Assembly (NCBI RefSeq): GCF_022846615.1
Contig: NZ_AP025637.1
Span: 1,792,501 to 1,856,500, forward strand
Reading direction: 5' to 3'
DNA length: 64,000 nt
From: Roseomonas fluvialis
GTDB taxonomy: Bacteria; Pseudomonadota; Alphaproteobacteria; Acetobacterales; Acetobacteraceae
How positions within the stretch are numbered: position 1 is the stretch's first letter; each line of letters starts with the position of its first letter. The notes under the pieces were generated by a model that had not been told where the DNA came from, made no database searches, and saw only the letters and a list, made by a program, of their open reading frames with translations. The position numbers and the translations under genes are program-made. Of this stretch, positions 19,811 to 28,868 are shown one piece after another.

Positions 19811-21045
19811 ACAAGCCGCCTCCGCTGGGCGGCACCACCCTCGGTGCCGCGCTGGCGACCGGGGTGGCGCGGCGTGCGGCGCCCGATGCGCCGGCGGCCG
19901 ATACCTCCGACGCGGCGATCGCCGCGCGCACGGATTCCTACTTCAACCGCACCAAGGCGATCGTGCAGCACTTCGGCGATGCGCGCGTGACCTACGCCGT
20001 GTTCCTGCGCCGGCCGGTCGTCTCGGCCCCGCGGCTGATGCTGGACTGGCTGCGGGCGGTCGCAAAGGCGCGCGGCGCGGACATCGACATCGAGCTGATG
20101 CACGAGGAAGGGCAGTGGGTCGGCGCAGGCGATCCGCTGCTCTATGTCACAGGGTCCTTCGTCGCGCTGGCGGATCTCGAGACCATCCTGCTGCAGAAGC
20201 TGGGTGCAGCCTGTGTCGCTGCCCACAACGCCTACCAGATGTGCCTGGAACTGCCGGGCGTGGCGTTCCTGGCGATGGAAGCGCGGCACTGCGCCGGCGC
20301 CGAGATGCAGGAAATGATGGCCTATGCCGCCGCGGTGGGTTCGCGCGCCGCGCAGAAGGAAGGCGCGCGCGGCTTCATCGGCAATGCCAACGACGCGACC
20401 GCGCATTGGTTCGGCCAGGATGCCGGGCGCGGCACCATGCCGCATGCGCTGATCGGCTATGCCGGGTCCACCGTGCGTGCCGCCGAGATGTTCCACGAGG
20501 CCTTCCCGTCCGAGGCGCTGACCGTGCTGGTGGATTACTTCGGGCGTGAGGTCACGGACGGGCTGGAGGTGGCGCGCCGCTTCCCCGCGCTGGCGGCGGA
20601 AGGCCGGCTGGCGATGCGCCTCGACACCCATGGCGGGCGCTTCCTGGAAGGGCTCGACCCGGCGGAATCCTATGCGGTGCTGGAACGCCACGCGCCCGGC
20701 GCCATCCGCCGCTACCGCAACGAGACGGAGCTGCGCCACCTGGTCGGCACCGGCGTGTCCGCCGCCGCCGTCTGGCGCATGCGCGAGGCATTGGACGAGG
20801 CCGGCTTCCCGAAGGTCCGCATCGTCGCGTCCTCCGGCTTCGGCGTGGTGAAGTGCCGCGTCATGCACGAGGCCAAGGCGCCGATCGACGTGGTCGGCAC
20901 GGGGTCGTTCATTCCCGACATCTGGAGCGAGACCTACGCCACCGCCGACATCGTCGACTACGACGGCGCGGCGCGCGTGAAGGTCGGGCGCGAATTCCTG
21001 CTGCGGCACGGCGAGGCACGGAAGAAGAACGGCGGCCACGGTTGA
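19807..21045 (+). CDS. pncB: Nicotinate phosphoribosyltransferase
   Basis: The 412-residue enzyme converts nicotinate and PRPP to nicotinate mononucleotide for NAD salvage. GTG 19807 overlaps the aroH stop; the open frame extends further upstream, but only inside aroH. Recognisable segments are [12 protein letters not shown] near residue 40, [15 protein letters not shown], an [13 protein letters not shown] region, [14 protein letters not shown], and [20 protein letters not shown] late in the protein where the phosphate is bound. NAD synthetase follows two genes downstream, so the region supplies NAD. Coupling to aromatic synthesis is unusual but may be chance. Confidence 0.92.
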   Translation: MNKPPPLGGTTLGAALATGVARRAAPDAPAADTSDAAIAARTDSYFNRTKAIVQHFGDARVTYAVFLRRPVVSAPRLMLDWLRAVAKARGADIDIELMHEEGQWVGAGDPLLYVTGSFVALADLETILLQKLGAACVAAHNAYQMCLELPGVAFLAMEARHCAGAEMQEMMAYAAAVGSRAAQKEGARGFIGNANDATAHWFGQDAGRGTMPHALIGYAGSTVRAAEMFHEAFPSEALTVLVDYFGREVTDGLEVARRFPALAAEGRLAMRLDTHGGRFLEGLDPAESYAVLERHAPGAIRRYRNETELRHLVGTGVSAAAVWRMREALDEAGFPKVRIVASSGFGVVKCRVMHEAKAPIDVVGTGSFIPDIWSETYATADIVDYDGAARVKVGREFLLRHGEARKKNGGHG

Positions 21046-21063
21046 GGCGCCGCTGACCGCGCC

Positions 21064-21939
21064 ATGGCCGATGCCCACGAGCGCCGCATCGGCTATGCCT
21101 GCGCCTTCGGCGTGCTGTTCGTCTGGACCGGCTTCCTGCTGACCGCGCGGCTGTCGCCAAGCCAGGGCCTGGCGCCGATCGACACGCTGATGCTGCGCCA
21201 TGGCGGGGCCTTCATCGCAGCGTTGGTACTGGTCGCGGTGCGCGGCTGGCCCCGCCTGCCGGCGGGCCATGCGCTGGTGCTAACGGTCTTCGCCGGCTTC
21301 GGCTTCCCCTATGCCGCTTACTTGGCCTTCACCTTTGCCCCGGCGGCGCATGGCGGGGTGATGCTGCCCGGCATGCTGCCGTTCCACATCGCCCTGGTGT
21401 GGTGGATCGCCTTCGGCGAGCGCTGGACGGGGCGGCGCCTCGCATCCCTGGCGCTGGTCGCGACCGGCGTGGGGCTGCTGGCGTCGGACACCTTCCGCGA
21501 CCATCCCGGCGCCTGGCGGGGCGACCTGATCTTCCTGGCCGGCGGCCTGTCCTGGGCGATCTACATGGCCTTCGTGCGGCGCTGGGGCGTGCTGGCGCTG
21601 GATGCGACGCTGGCAGTGGCGCTGTATTCCGCGCCCTTCACGCTGGTGGCGTGGTGGTGGTTTTCGGGCATCGAGGGCTTCGCCGGCGTCTCGCAGGGCG
21701 CGCTGGCCTTCCAGCTTGTCTACCAGGGCGTCTTCGCCGTGCTGGTGGCCGGCTTCCTGTTCACCCGCGCGATGAACGCGCTGGGCGCGGTGACGACCAG
21801 CACCATCACCTCCCTGGTGCCGGGCATGACCGCGCTGGCGGCCTGGCCGCTGCTGGGCGAACCGCTGGGCGTCGCGGGGCTGGCCGGCGTCGCGGTGGTG
21901 ACGGCGGGCATGGTGTTCGGCGTCGCGGCTTCGCGTTGA
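21064..21939 (+). CDS. EamA/DMT-family transporter
   Basis: The 291-residue protein has ten hydrophobic segments arranged as two EamA repeats. Characteristic features are the segment LTARLSPSQGLAPIDTLMLRHGGAFIAALVLVA in repeat 1 and SWAIYMAFVRRWGVL with the late TSTITSLVPGMTALAAW in repeat 2. Such proteins export metabolites or drugs across the inner membrane. It is 18 bases after pncB and its stop overlaps the predicted nadE promoter. A second DMT transporter at 31.5 kb is of the same family. The substrate is unknown. Confidence 0.9.
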   Translation: MADAHERRIGYACAFGVLFVWTGFLLTARLSPSQGLAPIDTLMLRHGGAFIAALVLVAVRGWPRLPAGHALVLTVFAGFGFPYAAYLAFTFAPAAHGGVMLPGMLPFHIALVWWIAFGERWTGRRLASLALVATGVGLLASDTFRDHPGAWRGDLIFLAGGLSWAIYMAFVRRWGVLALDATLAVALYSAPFTLVAWWWFSGIEGFAGVSQGALAFQLVYQGVFAVLVAGFLFTRAMNALGAVTTSTITSLVPGMTALAAWPLLGEPLGVAGLAGVAVVTAGMVFGVAASR

Positions 21940-21964
21940 CCCTGTGCCCCCCCATCCCTAGGTT
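21936..21964 (+). promoter_or_regulatory. Predicted promoter of nadE
   Basis: TTGACC (21936-21941) and TAGGTT (21959-21964) are spaced by exactly 17 bases. The -35 includes the stop codon of the EamA gene. The start point would fall near 21971, only a few bases before ATG 21974, so the message may be almost leaderless. Confidence 0.55.
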
Positions 21965-21973
21965 CCGCCCACC

Positions 21974-23644
21974 ATGGCCGACACGCTGAAGATCGCGCTT
22001 GCCCAGATCAACACCACGCATGTCGGTGCCTTGCGCGCCAATGCGGATCGCATCCGCGCGGCGCGGGCGGAGGGCGCGCGCCTCGGCGCGGACCTGGTGG
22101 TGACGCCGGAATTCTCGGTGGGCGGCTACCTGCCCGAGGACCTCGTTCGCAAGCCGGCCTATGTCGCCGCCTCCGCCGAGGTCATCGCTGAACTCGCCGC
22201 CGAGACCGCCGATGGCGGCCCGGGCCTGATCGTGGGCGGACCCTGGCAGGACGGCGACAAGCTGTTCAACGCCGCCTTCCTGCTGGAGGGCGGGCGCATC
22301 GCCGCGCGCCGCGCCAAGCACGAATTGCCGAACTACGGCGTCTTCGACGAAAAGCGCGTGTTCGACGCCGGCCCGGTGCCCGGCCCCATCGCCTTCCGCG
22401 GCTTCCGGATCGGCCTGATGGTCTGCGAGGATTGGTGGCTGCCGACCGTCGCGGAGACGCTGTGCGAGACCGGCGCGGAGATGCTGCTGTCGATCAACGG
22501 CTCCCCCTTCGAGGCCGACAAGCACGACCGGCAGCGCCTGCCTCTGGCGGTCTCCCGCGTTGTCGAGACCGGGCTGCCCTTCGTCTTCCTCGGCCAGGTG
22601 GGTGGGCAGGACGAGATCGTCTTCGACGGCGCCTCCTTCGTGCTGAACCCCGACCGGTCGCTGGCGCATCTGCTGCCGATGTTCGCCGAACGCGTGGTGC
22701 TGACCGAATGGCGGCGCGAAGGCGAACGGCTGGTCTGCACGCCCGGCGAGGTCGCGCGCACGCCCGACCGGCTCGGGCAGGTCTATGGCGCCATGACGCT
22801 CGGCCTGCGGGACTATGTGGAGAAGAACGGGTTCCCGGGCGTGGTGCTGGGCCTGTCGGGCGGCATCGATTCCGCCATCTCGGCCGCCGTCGCGGTGGAT
22901 GCGCTGGGCGCGGACCGCGTCCATGCGGTGATGATGCCATCGCCCTACACCAGCGGCGAAAGCCTGGAGGATGCAGCGCAATGCGCCCGCCTGCTGGGCA
23001 TCCGCTACGACACCATCGGCATCGGCCCGGCGATGGAGGCCTTCGGCGCGATGCTGGCGCCGGCCTTCGGCAATCGCCCGCCTGACATCACCGAGGAGAA
23101 CCTGCAGTCGCGCATCCGCGGCGTCACGCTGATGGCGCTGTCGAACAAGTTCGGATCGATGCTGCTGACGACCGGCAACAAGTCCGAGATGAGCACCGGC
23201 TACGCCACCATCTATGGCGACATGGCCGGCGGCTATTCCGTGCTGAAGGATGTCTACAAGACCATGGTCTTCGCGTTGTGCCGCTGGCGCAACGCGCACC
23301 GCCTGGCCGATGCGAAGGGCCCCGATGGGCTGGTGATGCCCGAGCGTGTCATCACCAAGCCACCCAGCGCGGAACTGCGCCCTGACCAGAAGGACCAGGA
23401 CAGCCTGCCGCCGTACGAGGTGCTGGACGCGATCCTCGAAGGGCTGATCGAGGGCGAGAAATCCGTCGATGCGCTGGTCGCTGAGGGCCATGATCGCGCC
23501 TTGGTGCTGCGCGTCTGGAAGCTGCTGGACCGCGCCGAATACAAGCGCCGCCAGGCGCCACCGGGGGTGAAGATCACGCCCCGCGCGTTTGGCCGCGACC
23601 GGCGGTATCCGATCACCAACGGCTTCACGGCGCTGGTGTCGTGA
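21974..23644 (+). CDS. nadE: Glutamine-dependent NAD+ synthetase
   Basis: The 556-residue two-domain enzyme makes NAD from nicotinate adenine dinucleotide. The N-terminal nitrilase-type glutaminase has catalytic Glu in VTPEFSVGGYLPEDL, Lys in KHELPNYGVFDEKR and Cys in LMVCEDWW. The C-terminal synthetase has the ATP-binding P-loop GLSGGIDSAISAAVAVDALG near residue 295 and the STGYATIYGDMAGGY segment. Its stop overlaps the start of the next small gene (GTGA). With pncB two genes upstream, this makes a nicotinate-to-NAD salvage set lacking only nadD. Confidence 0.96.
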   Translation: MADTLKIALAQINTTHVGALRANADRIRAARAEGARLGADLVVTPEFSVGGYLPEDLVRKPAYVAASAEVIAELAAETADGGPGLIVGGPWQDGDKLFNAAFLLEGGRIAARRAKHELPNYGVFDEKRVFDAGPVPGPIAFRGFRIGLMVCEDWWLPTVAETLCETGAEMLLSINGSPFEADKHDRQRLPLAVSRVVETGLPFVFLGQVGGQDEIVFDGASFVLNPDRSLAHLLPMFAERVVLTEWRREGERLVCTPGEVARTPDRLGQVYGAMTLGLRDYVEKNGFPGVVLGLSGGIDSAISAAVAVDALGADRVHAVMMPSPYTSGESLEDAAQCARLLGIRYDTIGIGPAMEAFGAMLAPAFGNRPPDITEENLQSRIRGVTLMALSNKFGSMLLTTGNKSEMSTGYATIYGDMAGGYSVLKDVYKTMVFALCRWRNAHRLADAKGPDGLVMPERVITKPPSAELRPDQKDQDSLPPYEVLDAILEGLIEGEKSVDALVAEGHDRALVLRVWKLLDRAEYKRRQAPPGVKITPRAFGRDRRYPITNGFTALVS

Positions 23645-24021
23645 GCGGCGACGCTCCGGCCGGCGATGGTGACCTCGCCGTGCAGATCATGGACATGTCG
23701 GGTGCGAACGGCTCCGACCCCGTCGAGACCGTCACCGGCTTCGAGGACATCGAGCACGCCAACGCCTTCGCCCGCCGCTACGTGCGCGATTCCGTCGAGC
23801 GCTGCCGCGCCCCAGGCCTGGACGCCAAGGCCGTGCTCGACGCCTGGTTCGCCTTTGGCGAGGACGCCGAGGTGCTGGGTGCCGGCGACGATGGCTGGGT
23901 CAGCCGGTCGGAACTGAAGGACTTCGCCGATCAGCCCGTGCGCGATGCCGAGGACCGCAACTGGCGCGCCCTCGACCCCCGCCGCGACGAGGACGACGAC
24001 GCCGACGAGGACGAGGCGTGA
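23641..24021 (+). CDS. Small protein of unknown function, paralogue of the next gene
   Basis: The 126-residue protein starts at GTG 23641 inside the nadE stop. A central block (about residues 31-85) with GFEDIEHANAFARRYVRDSV and AWFAFGEDA aligns with the following gene product. A later NWRALDP segment aligns with its DYQAIDP. The C-terminus is strongly acidic (DPRRDEDDDADEDEA). There is no signal peptide, membrane helix or named domain. It is probably a soluble cytoplasmic helical protein. Its place in a coupled nadE-gltX unit suggests expression with NAD and glutamyl-tRNA synthesis. The function is unknown. Confidence 0.75.
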   Translation: MSGDAPAGDGDLAVQIMDMSGANGSDPVETVTGFEDIEHANAFARRYVRDSVERCRAPGLDAKAVLDAWFAFGEDAEVLGAGDDGWVSRSELKDFADQPVRDAEDRNWRALDPRRDEDDDADEDEA

Positions 24022-24323
24022 GCCACACGGTGCTCTGCGGCGACTTCGCCCACTACCAGGACCCGGACGAGGAATGGAGCGTGGACGGCTTCGCCACCGC
24101 CGAGGCCGCCGCCGAATACGCCCGCCGCTTCGTGCGCGACCAGGTCGAGGCGCTGCGCGGCGAATACGCCACGACCGATGCGCTGCGCGACGCCTACCTG
24201 TCCTTCGGCGAATACGCCATCGCGCCGGGATTCGACCTGCAGGCCTGGCTGGCGCATTGCATCGCGAACCCGGCCACGAAGCGTGCCGACACCGACTACC
24301 AGGCGATCGATCCCAACCAATGA
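24018..24323 (+). CDS. Small protein of unknown function, paralogue of the previous gene
   Basis: The 101-residue protein starts at GTG 24018, overlapping the previous stop (GTGA), and its own stop overlaps the gltX start (ATGA). The block GFATAEAAAEYARRFVRDQVE (about residues 24-44) with YLSFGEYAIAPGFD matches the preceding protein, sharing the F..A..ARR[YF]VRD.VE spacing and a late [WY].A[LI]DP. It lacks the acidic tail of its paralogue and has two Cys residues. I know no family for it. A tandem duplication followed by divergence is the simplest origin. Confidence 0.75.
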   Translation: MSHTVLCGDFAHYQDPDEEWSVDGFATAEAAAEYARRFVRDQVEALRGEYATTDALRDAYLSFGEYAIAPGFDLQAWLAHCIANPATKRADTDYQAIDPNQ

Positions 24324-25654
24324 AACTCCGCTTCGCGCCGTCACCCACCGGGCTGCTGCATGTCGGCAATGCCCGCGTGGCCCTCGCCAACTGGCTGCAT
24401 GCGCGCCGGCATGGCGGTGCCTTCATCCTGCGCCTGGACGACACCGACCTCGAACGCTCGAAGCCCGAATTCGCCGCGGCGATCGAGGAGGATCTGCGCT
24501 GGCTTGGTCTCGACTGGGATGAGCGTGTCGCGCAGTCGGACAGGCTCGACCGCTACGCTGCCGCCGCCGAAACCCTGAAGGCCGCCGGCCGCCTGTATCC
24601 CTGCTTCGAGACCGAGGAGGAACTCGCCTACAAGCGCGAACGCCGCCGGCGCGAGGGCAAGCCGCCCTTGTACGACCGCGAGGCGCTGCGCATGACGCCC
24701 GACCAGATCGAGCGCGCCATCGCCAACGGCAAGCAGCCGTATTGGCGCTTCAAGCTCGCGCCCCGCACCGTCGCCTGGCACGACCTGGTGCTGGGCGAGC
24801 GCAGCGTGAAGCTTTCCGCGATCTCCGACCCCGTGCTGGTGCGCGCCGATGGGTCGCCGCTGTATACCTTCACCAGCGTGGTGGATGACCTCGACATGGC
24901 CATCACGCATGTGATCCGCGGCGAGGATCACGTCACCAATACCGGCATCCAGCTCGACCTGTTCGCAGCCCTCGGCGGCAACGTGATGCACCTGAACTTC
25001 GCGCATCTGCCGCTGCTGACCGACCAGGATGGCGGCGCGCTGTCCAAGCGCCTGGGGTCGATCTCGTTGCGGCATCTCCGCAAGGACGGGATCGAGCCTG
25101 CCGCGCTGGCGGGGTATCTGGCGGCGCTCGGCACATCGGCCGACCCGGTGCCTGGGATGCCGACGGCCCTCGCGCAGCACTGGGACATCACCCGCGTCTC
25201 CCATGCCACCGCACGCTTCGACACCCGGCAGATGCTGGCGCTGAACCGCCGCGTGCTGCACGACGCGCCCTTCGACGCCATGCGCGACCGCCTGCCCGAG
25301 GGCGCGGACGAGGCCTGGTGGCTCGCGATCCGCGGCAACCTCGACCTGCTGCGCGAGGCACGGCCCTGGTTCGACATCGTGCGCGGCACCATCGTGCCGC
25401 CAGTGCAGGAGGGGGAAGGGGATTTCCTTGCCGCCGCGCTGGCCGCGCTGCCGCCCGAACCCTGGGATGGCACGACCTGGGGGGCCTGGACCGGCGCGCT
25501 GAAGGCCAGCACCGGCCGCAAGGGCAAGGCGCTGTTCCTGCCGCTGCGCCTGGCCCTGACCGGCGAGGAACACGGCCCGGACCTCGCCACCCTGCTGCCG
25601 CTGATCGGGCGCGACCGCGCGGCCCTTCGCCTGCGCCTGTCATCGGGCGCTTGA
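24320..25654 (+). CDS. gltX: Glutamyl-tRNA synthetase
   Basis: The 444-residue class I enzyme charges tRNA-Glu. It opens MKLRFAPSPTGLLHVGNARVA, carrying the HIGH-type motif as HVGN. The second nucleotide site is ALSKRLGS, in place of KMSKS. The fold between them includes FILRLDDTDLERSK and VDDLDMAITHVIRGEDH. The true start is ATG 24320, which overlaps the upstream stop; the open frame upstream lies inside the small gene. Alphaproteobacteria often carry two GltX copies, and the ALSKR form fits one of these. It might charge tRNA-Gln as well if no GlnRS exists. Confidence 0.93.
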   Translation: MKLRFAPSPTGLLHVGNARVALANWLHARRHGGAFILRLDDTDLERSKPEFAAAIEEDLRWLGLDWDERVAQSDRLDRYAAAAETLKAAGRLYPCFETEEELAYKRERRRREGKPPLYDREALRMTPDQIERAIANGKQPYWRFKLAPRTVAWHDLVLGERSVKLSAISDPVLVRADGSPLYTFTSVVDDLDMAITHVIRGEDHVTNTGIQLDLFAALGGNVMHLNFAHLPLLTDQDGGALSKRLGSISLRHLRKDGIEPAALAGYLAALGTSADPVPGMPTALAQHWDITRVSHATARFDTRQMLALNRRVLHDAPFDAMRDRLPEGADEAWWLAIRGNLDLLREARPWFDIVRGTIVPPVQEGEGDFLAAALAALPPEPWDGTTWGAWTGALKASTGRKGKALFLPLRLALTGEEHGPDLATLLPLIGRDRAALRLRLSSGA

Positions 25655-25738
25655 ACCGCGCCGGCGTTCGGCGCACAAAGCATCCCATGTCCGCGTCCAG
25701 GCCCTTCGCGTCCGCGCTCTGTCGCTGAACCGCCCCAC

Positions 25739-25757
25739 CGGGGAAGGTCCTTCCCCG
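25739..25757 (+). terminator. Hairpin between gltX and cysS
   Basis: Arms at 25739-25746 and 25750-25757 pair over eight bases (core GGGGAAG / CTTCCCC) around a three-base loop, 84 bases after gltX. There is no T tract. It could end the nadE-gltX transcript or sit in a cysS leader. Confidence 0.45.
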
Positions 25758-25802
25758 CGCGCCTGCGCCACGCCCCCGACCTATCGCCGCTGACGGACCG
25801 CC

Positions 25803-27224
25803 ATGACAGACATCTTCTTCCACGACAGCGCCGCGCGCGAGAAGCGCCGCTTCGTGCCGATCGACCCGACCCATGTGCGGATGTATGTCTGCGGCCCCAC
25901 GGTCTATGACCTGGCCCACCTGGGCAATGCGCGCCCGGTCGTGGTCTTCGACGTGCTGGCGCGGCTGCTGCGGCGGATCTACCCGCGGGTCAGCTACGTT
26001 CGGAACATCACCGACGTGGACGACAAGATCAACGCGCGCGCGCGTGAATCGGGCGAGCCCATCGCCGCCATCACTGCCCGCACCACCGCCGATTTCCACG
26101 CCGACATGAAAGCCATCGGCGCCCTGCCGCCGGACGTCGAACCGCGCGCCACCGGGCATATCGGCGAGATGATCGCGCTGATCGAACGCCTCATCGCGAA
26201 CGGCCACGCCTACGCCGCCGATGGGCATGTCCTGTTCAGCGTGTCGTCCTTCGCCGACTACGGGAAGCTGTCCGGACGCAGCCCGGATGAATTGCTCGCC
26301 GGCGCGCGCGTCGATGTCGCGCCCTACAAGCGCGATGCCGGCGACTTCGTGCTGTGGAAGCCGTCCGATGCCGAGACCCCCGGCTGGGACAGCCCCTGGG
26401 GGCGCGGGCGGCCTGGCTGGCACATCGAATGCTCCGCCATGGCCTGGAAGCACCTGGGCGAGCATTTCGACATCCATGGCGGCGGCCACGACCTGATCTT
26501 CCCGCACCATGAGAACGAGGTCGCGCAATCGGTCTGCGCCTTCCCCGGCCATGGCTTCGCCAACTACTGGCTGCACAACGGCATGCTGCTGGTGGATGGC
26601 GAGAAGATGTCGAAGTCGCTCGGCAATTTCCGCACGCTGCGCGACATCCTGGCCGAGGGCCCCTGGGCCGGCGAGGCCTTCCGCCTGCTGCTGCTGCGCA
26701 CGCACTACCGCCAGTCGCTGGACTTCACGCTGGAGGGGCTGCGCGAGGCGAAGGCGGAACTGGACGACCACTACGCCATGCTGTCGCGCGCGCCGGCCGC
26801 GCCTGGCGGCAGCGCGGCGTCGTCGCTGGCCGAATGGGCCATCGCGCCGCTGACCGACGACCTCAACACGCCGCTCGCGCTGATGCGCCTGCGCGACCTG
26901 CGCACGCTGGAGAACGCGGTCACCGTCGGCGGGTCCCCCGCGGTGGCGATGGAGCGCGCCGGGCTCGCCACGCCGCCCGCGCCGGGCGTGGCCGCCGCGG
27001 CCTTCCGCGAGGCCGCCGGCATCCTGGGTGTCGCCACCGGCGACCCCTCCGCCTGGCTGCAGGGCGGCGATGACGGCGCCGAGGTCGAAGCCGCCATCGC
27101 CGCGCGCCTCGCCGCCCGCAAGGTGCGCGACTTCGCCGCTGCCGACCGCATCCGCGACGAGCTCAAGGCGCGCGGCATCATCCTCGAGGACGGCGCCGGC
27201 GGCACCACCTGGCGCCGCGCTTGA
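25803..27224 (+). CDS. cysS: Cysteinyl-tRNA synthetase
   Basis: The 473-residue class I enzyme has the zinc Cys and HIGH-type region in [33 protein letters not shown], the zinc ligands in [15 protein letters not shown] with [15 protein letters not shown], and KMSKS as [16 protein letters not shown] near residue 270. The C-terminal helical domain ends in the typical [16 protein letters not shown] segment. Length is normal. It lies 148 bases after gltX with a hairpin between, so it may have its own promoter. Confidence 0.97.
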   Translation: MTDIFFHDSAAREKRRFVPIDPTHVRMYVCGPTVYDLAHLGNARPVVVFDVLARLLRRIYPRVSYVRNITDVDDKINARARESGEPIAAITARTTADFHADMKAIGALPPDVEPRATGHIGEMIALIERLIANGHAYAADGHVLFSVSSFADYGKLSGRSPDELLAGARVDVAPYKRDAGDFVLWKPSDAETPGWDSPWGRGRPGWHIECSAMAWKHLGEHFDIHGGGHDLIFPHHENEVAQSVCAFPGHGFANYWLHNGMLLVDGEKMSKSLGNFRTLRDILAEGPWAGEAFRLLLLRTHYRQSLDFTLEGLREAKAELDDHYAMLSRAPAAPGGSAASSLAEWAIAPLTDDLNTPLALMRLRDLRTLENAVTVGGSPAVAMERAGLATPPAPGVAAAAFREAAGILGVATGDPSAWLQGGDDGAEVEAAIAARLAARKVRDFAAADRIRDELKARGIILEDGAGGTTWRRA

Positions 27225-27285
27225 CCTTCCGACGATGGGAAACCCCAGCCTCCCCGGCGGCCGCAACCCGCCGGGAGACACGCCC

Positions 27286-27651
27286 ATGAACCGCATCGCC
27301 ATCGCCCTTGCCGCCGCCCTGGTCGCGCTGCCTGCCGCCGCGCAGCAGGGCCACCAGGGCCACGGCGCGCCCGCCCCGCGCGGCGCGCAGGAACCTGCCT
27401 CGACGCGCGAATTCCGCGCCGCCAACGACCGCATGCACCGCGACATGGCCATCCGCTACACCGGCAGTGCCGACCGCGATTTCGCCGCAGGCATGATCCC
27501 GCACCACCAGGGCGCCATCGACATGGCGAATGTCGTGCTGCGCCATGGCTCCGATCCCGAGATGCGCGCCCTCGCGCAGGCCATCATCCGCGCGCAGGAG
27601 GCGGAGATTGCGCAACTGCGCGCCTTCCTCGCCCGCACCCCGCCGCGATGA
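27286..27651 (+). CDS. DUF305 secreted protein
   Basis: The 121-residue product has a signal peptide (MNRIAIALAAALVALPAAAQ), a His/Gly-rich linker (QQGHQGHGAP) and a single DUF305 domain. The domain includes NDRMHRDMAIRYTGSADRDF and AGMIPHHQGAIDMANVVLRHG, whose HH and Met residues suggest metal binding. A long helix ends the protein. DUF305 proteins are ferritin-like helical proteins often linked to copper. The frame is open upstream into cysS, but ATG 27286 gives the signal peptide. Its stop overlaps the trmJ start (ATGA). Confidence 0.88.
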   Translation: MNRIAIALAAALVALPAAAQQGHQGHGAPAPRGAQEPASTREFRAANDRMHRDMAIRYTGSADRDFAAGMIPHHQGAIDMANVVLRHGSDPEMRALAQAIIRAQEAEIAQLRAFLARTPPR

Positions 27652-28469
27652 CCGGCGGACGCAAGGATGGCCGCGCGGCGCTGACACCGCCCGAAGGCGA
27701 GACGCCGATCGTCGTCCTGGTGCGCCCGCAGATGGCGCGCAACATCGGCAGCACGGCGCGCGCGATGGCCAATGGCGGGCTTTTCCATCTGCGGATCGTC
27801 GCCCCGCGCGATGGCTGGCCGCAGGCCGATGCCTACCCGTCGGCCTCCGGCGCCGATGCCATCCTGGACGCCGCCACGGTCTTCGACAGCGTGCCGGCCG
27901 CCGTCGCCGACTGCCACCGCGTGCTCGCCACCTGCCCGCGCCCGCGCCACGTGGTGGTGCCGGTCCGCACCGCCCGCGCCGCGGCCGAGGACCTGCGCGA
28001 CATCACCGCCCGCGGCCTGCGGTCCGCCGTGCTGTTCGGCCCCGAACGTGCCGGCCTCGAGAACGAGGACATGGCCTGCGCCGACACCCTGGTGCGCTAC
28101 CCGCTCAACCCCGAGCACATGTCGCTGAACCTAGCCCAGGCGGTGATGATCCTGGCCTATGAATGGTGGACCGCGGCCGAGACCACGCCCCCGCGCGTGC
28201 TGATGACCAACGAGACGCACGTCGCCACCAAAGGCGAGCTGGAAGGCTTCCTTAACCGGCTGGTCGCCGAACTCGACGCGACCGGCTTTCTCGACAACAT
28301 CGAGAAGCGCCCGGGCATGGTGCGCAACCTGCGCCACTGGTTCCAGCGCGGGGAAGTCACCGAACAGGAACTGCGCACGCTGCACGGCGTGGTCACGGAA
28401 CTCTCGCGCGGACGGATGCGCCGCGGCCGGCCGGAGAAGGACGACGCGCCGCCGCCCTGGGGCGGCTAG
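27648..28469 (+). CDS. trmJ: TrmJ-type tRNA (cytidine/uridine-2'-O) methyltransferase
   Basis: The 273-residue SpoU/TrmH-superfamily enzyme has the SPOUT knot motifs: VLVRPQMARNIGSTARAMAN near residue 25, VLFGPERAGLENEDMACADTLV near 125 and LNPEHMSLNLAQAVMILAYEW near 145. The C-terminal tail is helical, as in TrmJ, which methylates position 32 of several tRNAs. The start ATG overlaps the DUF305 stop. Its TAG stop shares bases with the stop of the opposing small gene (CTAG). Another rRNA or tRNA target cannot be excluded. Confidence 0.87.
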   Translation: MTGGRKDGRAALTPPEGETPIVVLVRPQMARNIGSTARAMANGGLFHLRIVAPRDGWPQADAYPSASGADAILDAATVFDSVPAAVADCHRVLATCPRPRHVVVPVRTARAAAEDLRDITARGLRSAVLFGPERAGLENEDMACADTLVRYPLNPEHMSLNLAQAVMILAYEWWTAAETTPPRVLMTNETHVATKGELEGFLNRLVAELDATGFLDNIEKRPGMVRNLRHWFQRGEVTEQELRTLHGVVTELSRGRMRRGRPEKDDAPPPWGG

Positions 28470-28666
28470 AGCTTGCGCGCCAGCTTGCGCGCCAGCAGCA
28501 GCCCGAGGCCGCCGGCGGCCGGCGCCGCCGGCAGCACCAGCAGCCAGCCCGCATGCGCTCCATTGACCGCAAGCCCCAGCCCCACGCCGAGCATCAGCCC
28601 GCCCACCAGCGAACCCACCACGCCGGCCGTCAGGCCGAGCACCAGAATCTCTTCGCGCGTCACCAT
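28466..28666 (-). CDS. Small two-helix membrane protein, unknown function
   Basis: The 66-residue product has two hydrophobic helices, around residues 7-33 (LVLGLTAGVVGSLVGGLMLG) and 41-58, followed by a basic tail LLARKLARKL. The start at 28666 is the ATG closest to the first helix; the open frame continues upstream without membrane character. It converges with trmJ and shares bases of the stop codons. Inner-membrane location is likely. I recognise no family. Confidence 0.5.
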   Translation of the reverse strand: MVTREEILVLGLTAGVVGSLVGGLMLGVGLGLAVNGAHAGWLLVLPAAPAAGGLGLLLARKLARKL

Positions 28667-28695
28667 GGCGCGGGAGTAGGGGCGGGGGCCGCGGT

Positions 28696-28725
28696 TTGAC
28701 AAGCCCAGGGCGCTGCCCCTATCAG
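28696..28725 (+). promoter_or_regulatory. Predicted promoter of rpsD
   Basis: A perfect -35 TTGACA (28696-28701) is followed after 18 bases by TATCAG (28720-28725). The leader to ATG 28869 is then about 135 bases, long enough for autogenous control of the kind known for S4 in other bacteria, but I see no clear pseudoknot. Confidence 0.65.
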
Positions 28726-28868
28726 GCGGCCTCCTTCCGGGAATGTGGACGGCCCCCCGGGGTCCGCGCCCGCCGAGGCCCCGACCGGGACCAAGGACTA
28801 CCGGGACAACAGCCCATATCGGGCACAAGACAGAAGGCCCGACCGCGCAACGCGGCGGGAAGCAGCGT

